Counted from the stretch's first letter, positions 36,062 to 48,785 are shown. The stretch: DNA of 64,000 nt from Botrytis cinerea B05.10 (GCF_000143535.2 NC_037312.1:2418001-2482000), one strand, 5' to 3'. The notes: generated by a model not told the origin, from the letters alone. Numbers and translations are program-made.

Positions 36062-39000
36062 TCAATCTTTTTTCTCTTCCCTCAGTGATTTCAACTGCGC
36101 TTCGAAATCCTTCTCTACCCATTCAAAGTAGGTTCTCCATATCTGATGTTGGCCGCTTTGCGCACCCATGCCTGTGCTCGCTGATGGAATTCGAGCATGC
36201 AGATTCAGCGTTGAGCGGAGAGTACTCTTGGTTGCATCATCTTGTTTCTCGATTTCTTGCTTGACGGCTGATTCCTTCAATTTGATCGACAGAGTAACGC
36301 GGAAGCAATCTGCAATCGCGTCGAGGCGTCGAGCTGTCTCATCAGGATCCAGGATGACCAACTTGTTCAACATCAGATTGCAGAGGGATCGGATGTCGTG
36401 CTCATCTTTCAACCCGGCGATAATACGATCGTAAAAATCAAGAATGTTCATACGTGAGAACGCGGTCTCCATAAGAGCATACAAAGTTTCATATGCACTC
36501 TATAAGCTAGATTAGCAATGCACCACTAAAGTGATAAGGAGTATCTTACCTTTCGGACCTCTAGACCATCATCAACTTTATGTTTGAAAGGTCCCATCAT
36601 TACCTCATGAATTAACTCTTCCTTTATTACTGATTCACTCATAACAAATGGAAGTAATTGGCTGAGATTGGGGTTGATGAGATCTGCTTTGTTATGCGCA
36701 GCAGCGTTCAATGTAGTCAGTGCCAACCGACGGTTCTCCAACTCGGTATCAGTCAGCATGACCCTCAGCATATCAATCAACATGATCTTCAACACTGAGT
36801 CGAGTGAGTCATCACTATCAGATAAGGTATAACGGATTGCTTGAATAACCATGGCTCTGATTGAAGCATTTGGGTCGGAGAGATAACCCTGTAAAATCAT
36901 TAGTGGATGCAAATTCACCACCTTCCAATCGCAACAAACCTTTAATTGTGGCATAAATGCCCTAGGATCAATCATTGTCAAACGACCAATGCACTCTGCC
37001 CCAACAGCCTTGTTGTCCTCAGCTTGCGAAGCGGCAAGTAATCTTTCCCAAAGAGTAGTAGTGTGCTGAGTGATGGCAGTGGGGTTGTTGCCAGCTTGCT
37101 GAAGTATTTCCTTGATAGAGTGTAGAAGTAAAAATTCATCTCCACCTTTAATCATATTCAATATCTCTGGGAGATACAAAGACGTGTCTCCAGCTCCCGC
37201 GCGTCCTAATGCAATTGCTGCAGCAAGAGGAACCTTGTCATAGGATGATTTGAAATGGGCTGTGAAGGTGGATGGATTTAAAGGCGATTTTGCACCCAAC
37301 TGTAATCCGGCTTCTCCGAGAACAGCCAAGGCTAAGCATTGTCTAGCTTCGTCCGAGGAGGGATTTTGTAATTCGCTTAAGAAATTGTCAAGTGTAACTC
37401 CGACTGAGGATCCCCCAAATACCAAAAGGGTGCCAATAGCTTTTCCTACAACTGTAGAGTCTCCGCGAGTGCTAACATCTCTCAATAAACCAGACATCAA
37501 AGGTTGACCAACTCCTTGTTTGCCAATATTAGCGACCAAGAGAAGGACAGCGTCAAGTACAGCGCCACTTAATGACGAGGTTAATAATCCGCAAAGAGCA
37601 AGATTTAGCTGGTCAGTAACAACAAGCTTTGCTTCATCCATTACCAAAGTAGCCAGTACTAGTAGTGCCGGGCCTAGAAGATGAAGATCAACTGTGGTTA
37701 AGAGTGGAAGAAGCGCGTCGATAAGGCCTTGAACAGTCGGAGCGTCGAGAGAGCTTCTAGCTGCCGGAGAAACGATGAGATTCTTCAAGGCTCCAAGACT
37801 TGCACCGCGAAGCGATCTGTTGGCCTTCCGGAGTTGCGCAGCAAGCTCTAGAGAGACATCTCGAATCCATGGCGGCTGCAGTTGGCCCTTAGTGGTTGGA
37901 CCAACCTCAATTGAACCGACCGCAATAGTATCAATAGCTCTTACAGCAGCAAGGCGAGTGGTTTCATTCTTTAGTCTATCATTGAGCAAAATGAGAGCAG
38001 AACTTCGGTTAGTTTCGGAGAGAAGCGATAAGCCTTCGGGACTTGCTGTGCGAGCAAGCATGATGCCTAGAGCATGTATCGCACGTTGACGAACTTCAAC
38101 ATCTGCATCGGTAGCGGATACGCGATCGATTATCACTTGATATAATTTCAAAATATCTTCTTGCTGAGTTGACTTCGCCGGCTCCGATCTCGGAGGTGTC
38201 AAAGCCTTTACGAGTTGTTCAGCTGTACCGACAGCCTCACTAGAAATCTTGTAAAACCTGTCATGTACAGCTGACGCTACACATGGGATGATCTTAGGTA
38301 GGTGTGGCTGTAACACGCTTGAAGAATGAGTTTGTGCAACATCACCCAATAATTTGAGAGCAGCAATTCGTAGAGTATTTGCAGTGGCCGAGGCAGCACC
38401 GCCACTAGTAGTTGCAGTAGACGATGAACCTCCCGGTGTTTTGATAGAATCTATGATAGGATCCACAAGCTGACCGAAGTGTTCTGAGAGACCTCCCACC
38501 TGAACTGAAACCATTCCATCCAAAAGGTTGATGAGAGCTTGCTTCGTTGGAATGGGGCTTGTCTTCAGTAATCTCACCACAGTCTTTACAATCACAGGGG
38601 TCAATCTTGCCAAGTCTGTTCGGGGACCTGAAACAGGGAGCGGCTCAATAGTTGGTGATGTCAGACCAGCAGATCTTGAAATGAATGACTTAGTATCAAA
38701 AGTGGCTGACCCAGCACTCTCTCTTCTGCGCTTTCGACTTGGGGGCGCTTGATTCGCATGGCTTAAAGACTCATCTGGCGAAAAGTTGACTAGGACACCC
38801 TCCCCAGTCTTCCCAATTAGACATGCCATGGTAGCAATAACTTCAAGTCGAACGTTCTCTTCTCGTTCATTGAACCTCTGAATAAGGGTTGGAGCCACTT
38901 GGGCGTATAGAGTTCCATCTTCGAGTAGATCACCGCTACCTCTAGTTGAGATCAAGGTATAGAGAGTTTTCGCGGCACATCTTCGAACCTTCCAACTTGC

Positions 39001-40274
39001 ATCGTCATCATCGTCGTCAAAACCAGCGTCTGCCTCGAAATCATCGTCATCGTCGAAATCGGCCATATCATCTTCATCAGATTGAGTTCCGCCCATTTCG
39101 TCGTCATCATCGTCGTTATAGTTTGGATCGTACTTCAAAAATCTGAGAGCTGCTGCGATCGTTTCTTCTGTATGAATTCGCATTTCGGCACCACAAGAGG
39201 CTAGAAAGCCGTCCAATGCCACAAGCGCAGACTCTCTTACATCGTCCATCTCAGGGTTACTCTCACCATCTTCCGCAGAATTTTCAATCTGATCTTGAAG
39301 TTCTTGCTCACTCAACGCAGAAAGCACAAATGGCGCAAGAGTTTTCAAGTAAGGACCAAACCTCGAGGGTATGGATCTAGCCATCGATCCGAGAATGGTA
39401 ATGTATAAACGTCTCTGTACAGGGGTCAAATGCGGATTACGAAGACATTCGATGATATGGGATACAAAGCCACTGAGATCGGAATCCGTCAAGTACATAG
39501 CAAGTAGAGACACTGCAACAACAGCCCGCTTCTTAACGACAGAACTGGCTTTCTCAGTCTCCAAGATACCGATAACTAAACTTTGTAGTGCTTCGACTTC
39601 TGTGTGCTGCAAAAGAGGGCCAAAGCATCTTGCAACTTCTATCAAAACATCAACAGCGTCGGAGTCAATTTCGGTATTCTTGGAAGGATCAAGCATTCCT
39701 GGTGGGGGGTTTGGAAGGTTTTGGCCCTTGCTTGGTTTTTGAACAACGATACGCCCGACTAATCTTGGGATCAAAACTCTGCTAATAGCAGAATATGCCT
39801 CGAGAACATCTTTGGAGGGGGTAACGCCACTGATCGGTCTTGGTAAAGTGATGACAACTGTTCGCAGGGCCATAGCAGGTATTGAGTTGTCAACCGAATT
39901 TTCAGTTGTTAATGTCGAAAGTCTCTCAATTAACGGAGCAATTATACTGCTGGGTAACTTTGCAACAAGAGGGGCAAGGCTATTTCAAGTCAATTGAGTT
40001 CTACCTAGATCGAGGATTGTTGGCAGACTTACCATTTAATGGCCAAATTTTGTACCTCTCCATTTTGATCATCCAAAGTTCTAATAACACCATCCACAGT
40101 CTTTGCAGCTGTATTGTAATCGTGGTGAAGGAAATCCGGTTTTCCACTCTCCAACACCTGGAAGAGATCATTCAATGACATGAATCTATAATCTGGGTCC
40201 GCATCGTGAAGCTTTGGCAACAGAGATGCAACTGTTGATGAAGTCGGATTGACGGTTATTGAGCTGGAAGCCAT
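36062..40274 (-). CDS. cullin-associated NEDD8-dissociated protein 1 (CAND1/TIP120)
   Basis: Large HEAT-repeat protein that binds unneddylated cullin-Rbx1 and exchanges F-box substrate receptors in SCF ligases. Coding blocks: 40274-40033, 39979-36940, 36888-36550 and 36499-36062, about 1352 residues, somewhat longer than the human 1230. The N-terminus MASSSITVNPTSSTVASLLP is typical; an upstream in-frame ATG (40280) would add two residues. The usual acidic loop between HEATs is seen (DDDDDFEADAGFDDDDDD). The TIP120 block near the C-terminus includes MGPFKHKVDDGLEVRK and VKQEIEKQDDATKSTLRST. The gap 36939-36889 is a 51-nt intron (GTTTGT, CACTAATG branch, TTTTACAG) that leaves the frame open. 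Convergent with TUF1. Confidence 0.94.
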
Positions 40275-41137
40275 CCTCACTATGGACCGGCAGGCCTAAT
40301 GATGATAGCCAGAAGGAGAAATATATGTTATGACAGCGTCAAACTACCATTTGAATGTTGGCAGAAACGCGTAGCTATTTGTTTTTTCCCGGTTTAGATG
40401 CGGCGTGAACGGGAGGAGCCTTGAGGGAGTAGAGCTAAGTTAGCTTATTACTTTTGAATGTTATTTCGAGTTTGGATTCCCAAGATCCATAAGTAAGAAA
40501 GCAGTAGGGAATGGAGAAACTGTGGACTTGCCTGATGAGACAGTTTATGGAGAAGGGTTGATCTGGAGTCGTAAAGACAGTTTCAATATGTGTTGAATTT
40601 GTTTGTAAAGTTGATAGACAATTATTAAAGTACTAGGTAGGTAGTATGGGTCTTGGTGGCCCTTGAGGTGACGGAAGAAGTAGTGGGGGTTAAAGCTAGT
40701 ACAGTTCTCCGTACAGTAGAGCAGGTACGTCTGGTTGGTTGATGCCTAGGCTCGAGCACGTGCCTTGGTAGGTCTTCTGCGGTTCCACCTGTAGGAAGTG
40801 GGAGACTGGCTTAGTCATTGTTGTCATTGTTGCCTCAGGATACAAGATATCGTGGAAGCTCCACCTGCACCAAGCTTTGCTCCAGAGAAGCTCCGATTAG
40901 ACTCGGCTGGCGTGATCTTTTGCCCAAGTACTAATCTGCCAGGATTTTTTCGGAACCTCAATTCACTCGATAACATTGTATTACCTCATAAAGTACGTAC
41001 CTACATTTCCTATCCTTTCTCCCACAAATCAATTGATATCCTCAAATATTTTCTCAAGCTTTATTTATCATCAAAATTGTTACTAATAGCGTTTTGTTAG
41101 ATTACCCACACCTACCTTCCATCTTACCCCTCCGATA
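40275..41137. promoter_or_regulatory. divergent promoter region CAND1 / mitochondrial protein
   Basis: 863 bp between two outward-facing genes. It must hold both promoters; I recognised no individual factor site. Confidence 0.4.
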
Positions 41138-42174
41138 ATGGCATTCTCACGAGCAGCTATTGTGCGCAACTTGCGCAACTTCCGAGCTAGACCAACCGCA
41201 GCACGCCCTCAATTCAACCAAGTTGCTAGAAGAACTTATGCCAGTGGAGGTCATGGAGAGGCAAAATCAGGTGGTGATGCCGTTTGGTATGTTTACCATA
41301 TTCCTACTGATTTTGACATTCTTGAAAGAATTCGTGAACTAATACGTCATGCTTTAGGGCTGCCGGAGCAGTAGCCGTTACCGTCCCATCATGTTGGTTC
41401 CTGATCTCAAACAAACCAGAACCTGCTCACAGTCACGGAGGACACGGGGATAGCCATGCACACGAAGAGCATGAGGAAGAGAAGGAAGAGGAGGTAGAAG
41501 AGAAAGAAGAAGACAAGCCAGCCGAGTCTGAAGAGAAGACTGAGGAGAAGACCGAGGACAAGGAAGAGCCAAAGGAGTCCGAGAAGACCGAAGAATCCGA
41601 CAGTGATGACGAGGCTAAGGAACAAGACACACCAGCCACTTCCGATGACGAAGAGACTGTAGGAGAGACTGACAAGAACGTCCGCAAGTCAATTCCTGAT
41701 GCAAAGGGTGGAAACAAAGCTCGATCAGAGAGCAAGGCTGCCATCAAGCAAGGCGAGGACAACTCGGAAGCAAAGGAGGGAGAGCCATCGGATAAGGTAT
41801 GTTGGTATTATGTCGAAGGATTAATAACCGAGGTTAACATTTTTATTCCAAGGCCGCTGCTTCAAAGGAGCCCCAAAGCAAGAACACTCAATCCGGCAAG
41901 CAAGAAGGCCTTTCGAACACTGACACCAAGCACTCCACCGATATTACCAACGACCCTAGCAAGAGCAAAAAGGGTGAAGGTGCTCCCGAGACTGCCAAGG
42001 TCAAGGGAACCGTCGACCCAAACCGTCCCCAGGTATAAACTAAATTTAATTCGAACTTACGGAAAAGATTGTGCATCCTCAATGCTTTGAGCTCATGAGA
42101 GATACATTCTTTTATTGGAAAGATATGAGCCATGCTAACGATGATCCCAGCCTGAGGAAGAATCTGATTCTTAA
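41138..42174 (+). CDS. hypothetical mitochondrial protein with acidic C-terminal tail
   Basis: I do not recognise a named family. Exons 41138-41286, 41358-41796, 41853-42032 and 42151-42174 give 263 residues. Residues 1-35 are Arg/Ala-rich without acids (MAFSRAAIVRNLRNFRARPT), ending in RRTYASGG, a typical matrix-processing context. A short hydrophobic segment follows at ~51-66 (AAGAVAVTVPSCWFLI), probably an inner-membrane anchor. Next come a His-rich linker (HSHGGHGDSHAHEEHEEE) and ~190 residues dominated by Glu, Lys, Asp and Ser with no predicted fold. The layout suggests a membrane-tethered, disordered acidic tail; a respiratory-chain or carrier accessory role is possible but unproven. 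The last exon codes only seven residues. Confidence 0.8.
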
Positions 42175-42816
42175 ATATTCAAGTTTATGATCACGATTGA
42201 GATACAATAATGTGTCTTTTGCCACGTCGTAATGTACATAATGTATCAAAATCCTTCACAAAAGCACAATGATAGATATTGGGGGGAAATTATCATGAAC
42301 TACAGTTTCTTCCTCTTGTTTCTTCCGCAATGTGTGCATCTCTTCATGAGTTGATATAACTGTCATAATTGAGCGCCTATTCTACTGAATAGCTACCGGT
42401 ACTGTAGTTGTGTTAGATTCGAGAGTGGGGAGCAAGTTATTATAATAAAAAGTTTTTTGACTGTTTAGTGTCGGAAATATACGAACCATCCATAATTGCT
42501 GCTGGAATGTCAATTCTCAACGTCCTAGTGAAAGTCGTACTCTAGGAGCCATGTCAAGTGTCACACCTGCCAAAGTATCCATCAAATCTAGGAAGAGCAA
42601 TTACTAGTAAGTGGTAGACTATATAGAAGGAGCGACAGAGCCCCAGTGTTTATCGATGTGTATTTCACCCCTTCACTTTTGTACTCTCACCCAAACATCA
42701 TCAAAATTATTATCTTTGGCATTGAATCATCACTATAATAAGTGTATCGTGAGTTGCGAATTTCGTCCAACGTTGAGAGCCAGCACTGACCTGAATGAAT
42801 AGGCTCATTTATAAAC
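42175..42816. other. intergenic region
   Basis: The 3' flank of the acidic mitochondrial protein and the 5' flank of the PLAC8 gene. A short upstream frame starts at 42551 (18 codons). No gene is supported. Confidence 0.45.
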
Positions 42817-45800
42817 ATGGCTCCGATGACCATGGCAGCTCGCCGAGAGAAACGGAAGCTGGCCAAGAACCCACCAGTCACGAAATATAATTTGGATCCA
42901 ACTACTCCAGTCCATCGACAATCACTTGCAACTGCTGCTCACGCTCCTGCCATGGTTGAAGCCAGGCAGCCCGCAGTTACTCCCCAGTTGCGTTATGCCA
43001 TTCCCGATCAACCACAGAGATCGGAACTATCTATGAACAGGAACAAGTCTGAACATAAAGGACAAAGTGATTGGATGGTCCCGTTCTGTCATCATCCTGA
43101 GAGTGATCACACAACTGCCTTGGAGGGATTATTTATTCCTTGTCTCCTATACGGCAAAACTCACTGGCGATTGAAGAATGTAGCTCTTGGTCGGGATCCA
43201 CATGACTTTAAGCCTTCTGATGGCTGCAATTCGATGTGTTGGATCCATGGTGCTTTGACAGCTGCTTGTTGTTTGTCGAGTAAGTATATACTCGGGTCAA
43301 TATTCATAATACCTCTGCTAATCAACAAAAATAGTCGGTCTTACTCTTATACAACGTGCCCGGATTCGCGCCCAATACAGAATATTAGGGTCTATGGGGA
43401 ACGATGTCATCAAGTCATGTTTCTGTGGTCCATGTGTGATGATGCAACATGATCGAGAGGTCCGGGCTAGAGAAGGTGCTTCAGGGCTAACGAAATTCCC
43501 CAATGATGCACAAATGTCTCATAAACAACCCAATCTATCGCAGCCAATGAGATATGCCTCGCAAAAAGCACCTTCAGCTGAAAATCCAGGCATAGAAAAC
43601 AGGATATACAATCAAGGAAGACGTTATACGGATTCTGAGCTTCGAGAGGTCCCTGCAGTAGCTATACTGAGTACCAGTGAACATAGCTGTCAGGGTTCGA
43701 ATAACCAGAGCACCTCTCAACATTGTGAAATGGAGGAATTGAAGGATCATATGCTTATGGAGCCGCATAGGAGGGCTATCAACTCCAGCAATGCCGGTGC
43801 CGCTGTTGATGGTACTACATCTTCAAGACAGAAAACTCGAGTGAGTTCAGAGAGACTTAGTTTGGGCAGTATTGCCAGTTGCAGTACATTTTTCGTTGAG
43901 CCAGATTCGCCGACTGCTTCAATCCATGGAATTTATCTGCAAGTCAAAGGTTGTGAGAAGCTCTCTAGAATGCCAGCAAGAGGAAATCTCTCTTACGTTC
44001 ATGACTTCTCTGATTACTCCGCTACCAAGATTGTATTGGAACATTATGCGAAGGAAGAAAGGCGTTTGCAGGAGAAAGGAACCGTCAGTTGTCTTGCTCA
44101 CTTTAGTGAAGACAAAGAAAACCTTCTGCTGTCGGTCTCGGATGATCTTGTTTTATCATCTACCACATCCTCTAGTTCTAGCACGGTTCGGCAACATACA
44201 TCCAAAGAAGATGCTTCCAAAATGCCGCTTTCCGAGCTTGTCAACCCGTGCCGTAACGATAGCTGCGCCGAATCGGTGGATTCCGCTTGGTTATTGGATA
44301 TACCAATACAACATCGAATTTCAAGTTATTCTATTATACCTAGGAACCCATCTAGTATCCGGGGATCGATAAGAAATCACAGAATCACAAGCTGTCCTGC
44401 TACACCTGGTACCCCGGTTATTAGCACCCCCGAGAGCTCTGCAGAAAGGAATCGCATGCTAAGTTGCACCGTCGAGACCGCACCTCCATCAAGCTCACCT
44501 TCTCCGGTCTTGCAAAACAATGGCTCACCATCTATCATGGATATCGTGGATGATTCCGATATTTCAACTCCTCTTATTCAATATTCACAGTACCGTCATC
44601 TTTTGGACGAGAATACTCTCGAATCCGGCTCGCCTATTTCTAGATTTTCATCAAGATCTCGAGCTTTCAGTTGTACTGCTCTTAACCCTGTTTCCTGTGA
44701 GCAACACTCCTTAGAGGGTTGCTCTGATCTTGCTGGTGATTGCAGTCCCGTTACAATTAGACAACATCGTATATCGAGCTGTTGTGCTTCGATTCCCTCC
44801 GGTAGCATGAATCAAAGCGATGGAGATGGGTCTCATAAATTAAAAGACTGTAACTTTACGACCGGATCTTCTACGCCTGTTCTCACTAAGCCGTACAGAT
44901 TTGCAAGTTATGTGGCTGATAGTCCCCAATCTAGTCGTAAAAGCTCAGCGGTGATGGCTCACTTGATGGAAGATGGATGCCTACTTTCTGGAGTTGCAAG
45001 TCCTATCAAGCAGCATCGTATTTCAAGCTGCGGTGGCAACGCCAGTGACGGGAATTCGGCAAATAACAAGAACGAGAACGGATATATGTCATCGAGCTCA
45101 TCAACTCCAAACCCACGTCAACATCGGGCCGTGAGCTGCATTGCTTCCACCATCATTTCGGAGTGCGACGAGCATCTAATTGATGATTGCGAGTACGATT
45201 CTAAAATCAGCAGCCCACTTTTACAGCACAATGAAATAGATTGCGATTTAACTTCAGTGTCAGGAGAAGAGCAGAGACATTTGTTGGCGGTATTGGAAGA
45301 AGAACAGGAACACTTACTAGAAGAATGTGTGGCAGATTCTGGCCCTTCAACCCCTCTCCGACAGCACCGAATTTCAAGTTGTGTTGTTTCTGGCCCCTCC
45401 AGCAATAGAAATTCAGTGGTAAAGCAGCACAGAGCTTCTAGTTGCCCCTCAATCATACCGGCCGAGGGTAGTCGACCAAACAGTGTATCTCATGATTCTC
45501 TTCGACTTCCTCGAGGACTTCTCGTCGATACTAGTGATAATGATCAATCAACTCACACAAACTACGAGGATTGTCTACACACACTAGATGAATGCATTAC
45601 TCCAGCCGACAGAGCGAAAATGGAAGCCAGTGCAAGCCGGGACACTGAATATGAAAAATATAGCACGAGGATTGCCCATCACTTCAACGACCAACCATCC
45701 GAGTTCAATGAAAAGTCCACTGTCAGAAAAGAAGGAAGTCAGAGACTTAGATTCAACGACTTCGCTTCACACGAAAGCGATGCTCAATTTACACTCGCCC

Positions 45801-46290
45801 AAGTTCTTTCTCTGAACCAAGAGAGCCCCTTTGTTAGTGTAAATCCAATGGACGGAGATGGAACCATGAGTGTGGCTAGCCGAAAAGGAAGTGCTGCACC
45901 GCCAGTACCATTTCCATCGCCCGCTGCACCGTATCCCTCGCCAATCACGCCATTGAATATATCTGGTGCGTACCCGCAATCTATTACGCCTTTGAGCCTG
46001 AGGAAAGATAAGAAAAGATTTCCGTCGGAACAAAGCTCGGCTGGGAGTGGGTTTGCTAGTTACTTTGGATTTGGTAGCTCGAAGAAGACATCATCAGGGC
46101 TGTGAGTGGCCACTGTTGAACTTTTAGAGTTTGCGACGGCGCTGACATACTTATAAGAATCGATAATTCTGGTGGTAATACCGGTAGGAGAGTCGAGAGT
46201 GGAAGTGCAAGTAGAGTTAGGGATATGGGGCTGGGGGTTGTCGAGCTGGCGTCATTTGAGGAATTGGAGTTGGAGGAGCTTTTGAGCTAA
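42817..46290 (+). CDS. PLAC8-domain protein with long repetitive C-terminal tail
   Basis: Exons 42817-43279, 43335-46101 and 46158-46290 join in frame to 1120 residues. The PLAC8 (Cys-rich) domain lies at ~85-200: DWMVPFCHHPESD, GLFIPCLLYGKTHWRL, SMCWIHGALTAACC, then CFCGPCVMMQHDREV. PLAC8 proteins are membrane-associated; plant and fungal members include Cd-resistance and cell-number regulators, and family function is mixed. The remaining ~900 residues are Ser-rich and predicted disordered, with a repeated (Q)HRISSC motif described separately. Near the end a Pro-rich segment (FPSPAAPYPSPITPLN) precedes a short acidic C-terminus on the last exon. Size and tail are far beyond a minimal PLAC8 protein (~110-150 residues). 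Molecular function is unknown. Confidence 0.88.
44306..45448 (+). repeat. degenerate protein repeat, core Q-H-R-I-S-S-C, 11 copies
   Basis: Within the PLAC8 gene, residues ~479-859, the motif recurs at genomic positions near 44306, 44371, 44450, 44656, 44759, 44888, 45009, 45116, 45220, 45358 and 45422. The best copies read RQHRISSC, KQHRISSC, RQHRISSC and KQHRASSC; weak ones read NHRITSC, SRAFSC, KPYRFASY, RQHRAVSC and LQHNEIDC. Several are preceded by a Ser/Thr-Pro pair, and further upstream by an acidic-Cys stretch (LEECVADSGPSTPLRQHRI). Spacing varies from about 22 to 80 residues. DNA identity between copies is low, so selection on the protein, or age, is implied. Confidence 0.85.
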
Positions 46291-47488
46291 GATGATTTGG
46301 AAATTGGAAGAATTAGGGGGTTCATATTGTTGCGGGTGTAGAGGTAGGATTATGATTATTAGTAGTGTTGCTATGGGTGATATTATTGATGATGGGGATG
46401 TATATAATATCCATTCCGTTACATTCTTTTGTGGGTTTTCAAACCGCCATTCATACATACGTAGCTTTGAATCCGCATGATTGTATTTGAAATACTAGAG
46501 AAGAGACGTCAGAAAGAAAAGGCATGCTTTAATAAATTCATTAGTTATCATTTGCCTTGCTCACTTGAGCGGTAGAGGATCTGGAAAGTGGATATATGTA
46601 GTGCGTGTACACAAGGAGGCTGGGAATTTGCACGAGGAGTTGAAAAATTCCAAGAAAGAACTTATGCACGACATACATACACAGTCCAGACCCATCTGCA
46701 GGTCACACACAAGCATATGCCCTGCATCGTACTCCATATATACCCCATAATCTAGAGAATCGTCCCGCAATCACATTACATGTAAGTACGTACCTTGTAT
46801 TCGCATTCACATTCATCTCACTTGACCGTCACCTCAAAAACACTCGCCAAAGACATATTTTGCAAGGCATTGCTTGCTTCACTTGCTACTAACTGTATGG
46901 ATGGATTCATTTTAACATGAACACGAAGATTTTCTTATTACATTTAAAAATTTGATATCTTGCCTCCCTTCCTGCCTGCATGCCTGCCCGTCTGTGTCTG
47001 TGTTTATGAAACCGATGAATACTATGCTTCTACTTCTTTGATGAAGATGACTGGCAATGCAGTGAATGCAGTGCCAGATCAAGATAAGACAAGTATGGAC
47101 TTGATAGAAAGTAGGAGAGATAAAATTACAAGAATTTCTTCCCCTTTCCTTCCAATTTCCCCGCGCGCCTTGCCTGAATGCCCCTTGTTTGAGATGTGAA
47201 AAATTGCCAGATTTCGAGAATGATCTGGTATGATGTGGTGTGTGAAGATTTCTTCGACTTCCCTGTGTTGAAGGTTTCGTATTTTCTCCTTTGCATTGTG
47301 CATTTCGATTGGAAGTGTGGGAGTTGTTGGTAGTGGGTAGTGAGTAGTTTTTAGGTGAAGTTTACACAATGTAGAAGGAAAATGAGTGATGGTCGCGAAC
47401 TCGAGGATTGAGGTTGATGGAGAGACTGTCGGGGGCGTAAAGAAATAAGGTATTCGATTCAAATCGTAAGATTATGTATGACAGTAAT
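46291..47488. other. convergent intergenic region
   Basis: 1.2 kb between the stops of the PLAC8 gene (+) and the septation GTPase (-). It includes (CTGC)n-like text near 46970-46995 and many short frames without motifs. No gene seen. Confidence 0.45.
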
Positions 47489-48626
47489 TTAACCGACGGA
47501 TTGGTAAAGGAGAAGAGGTTCGCCAACATTTTCGATTTCGGGAATTGTGCATTTGAGGTCGAAGGCTTTTGAGAGAACAATCTTGAAAATCTACAGGTGG
47601 ATAGTTCGTTAGTTGACGGTTTGTTATAGAAGCAGTATCGCGTAGACCGCAAGCAGCTATGTAAGAATGAAATATAGATGGTCTTACCTTTTGAACGTTG
47701 ATGCTATGGCTTGTACTACTAAAAATCAGACTTGCGCGCATAGCTTTTGCGAATCTTCGAGCCTAATGTCACATCTGTTAGCATGCCTCAAAACGAAACG
47801 AAATCGAAGTATTGGTAAGACCAACCTGATTTGAGATTTCCTCTTGGTCCTCTCTTGGAAAGTTCACAAAATGATCGTATTTTGTGCCGACCAGGAACGG
47901 AATCGCCGTCTTGTTGAAACCTCTCCCCTGCCTATACCACTCCTTAATGCTATTCAAAGTACTCTTTCGCGTCAAATCAAACATGAATAATATAGCCACT
48001 GCATCGTTGCAAACAAGCGGTAGCATATTCACGAACTCTCTCTGTCCTCCCAAATCCCATATTGAAAATGTAATCTCGGTATTGCGTATCGATATAGTTT
48101 TCTCCATGAAGTTAACACCCAATGTCTGAATGTAATCTTCATCCCAACTACCTTCTACATATTTGACCATTAAGGAGGTTTTGCCAATTTGAGCATCCCC
48201 TACCATGCCGACCTTGATGACGACACTATTCTTCGAGCCCCGTTGTTGCTGCTGTTGCTGATCTGTACTCGCACCTGAACTCCGTGAATTTTGTTCTTGG
48301 TATGCGTTGCCATAGTTGCCGTGACCTGACAGCCCTGAAGCCGGGCGCGAAAGTGACGCGGGAAAAGTTGTGGGAGGGGTAGCATATCGACCATTTGTAG
48401 GTTCTTCTTGTGGAGGTGACGCGGGATATTCTTGTGGATATTGTGATGGGGTTTGGAAATCTGCAGATGCAGACGCAGAGTGTCGACTGTTATGCGTTGG
48501 CGTATGTGCTCTCTCCTCCATTCCGCCCATAGCATCGTCTTGGGGTGGGTCGACTCCCTGATTATCGTATGCGATTTCGGCGTCCATCGAATCTACTGCG
48601 TCGTGAAATTGAGCAGGAGAGCTCAC
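47489..48626 (-). CDS. septation GTPase Spg1/Tem1
   Basis: Ras-superfamily GTPase that switches on the mitotic-exit/septation-initiation network at spindle poles. Exons 48626-47826, 47762-47688 and 47590-47489 give 325 residues. The first ~132 residues are a Pro/Ser/Gln-rich disordered extension with a six-Gln run, absent from the yeast protein. The GTPase core has [10 protein letters not shown] (G1), [14 protein letters not shown] (switch I), WDLGGQREF (G3) and GTKYDHF (G4). The wording [20 protein letters not shown] is diagnostic of Spg1/Tem1. The C-terminus lacks a prenylation CaaX box, as expected. Divergent from the H-protein gene. Confidence 0.95.
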
Positions 48627-48785
48627 TGGTAAAGCGGTAGGATCCAGGTTGACTGATTTATGGGTAATTATAGAGATGAATGTGTAAGGTTACCTATGAA
48701 TCTTTATAAGGGTGAGATCTCGAATTGGCGGCTGGAAGAAGGAGATCAACACTGGGATGTTAATGGTAGATCATTCACGGCTGAT

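Noticed and set aside
45118..45456. Antisense frame with Cys-rich, Ser-rich text over the PLAC8 repeat
   Set aside because: Shadow of the repeat copies in the sense gene; no start context or motif of its own.
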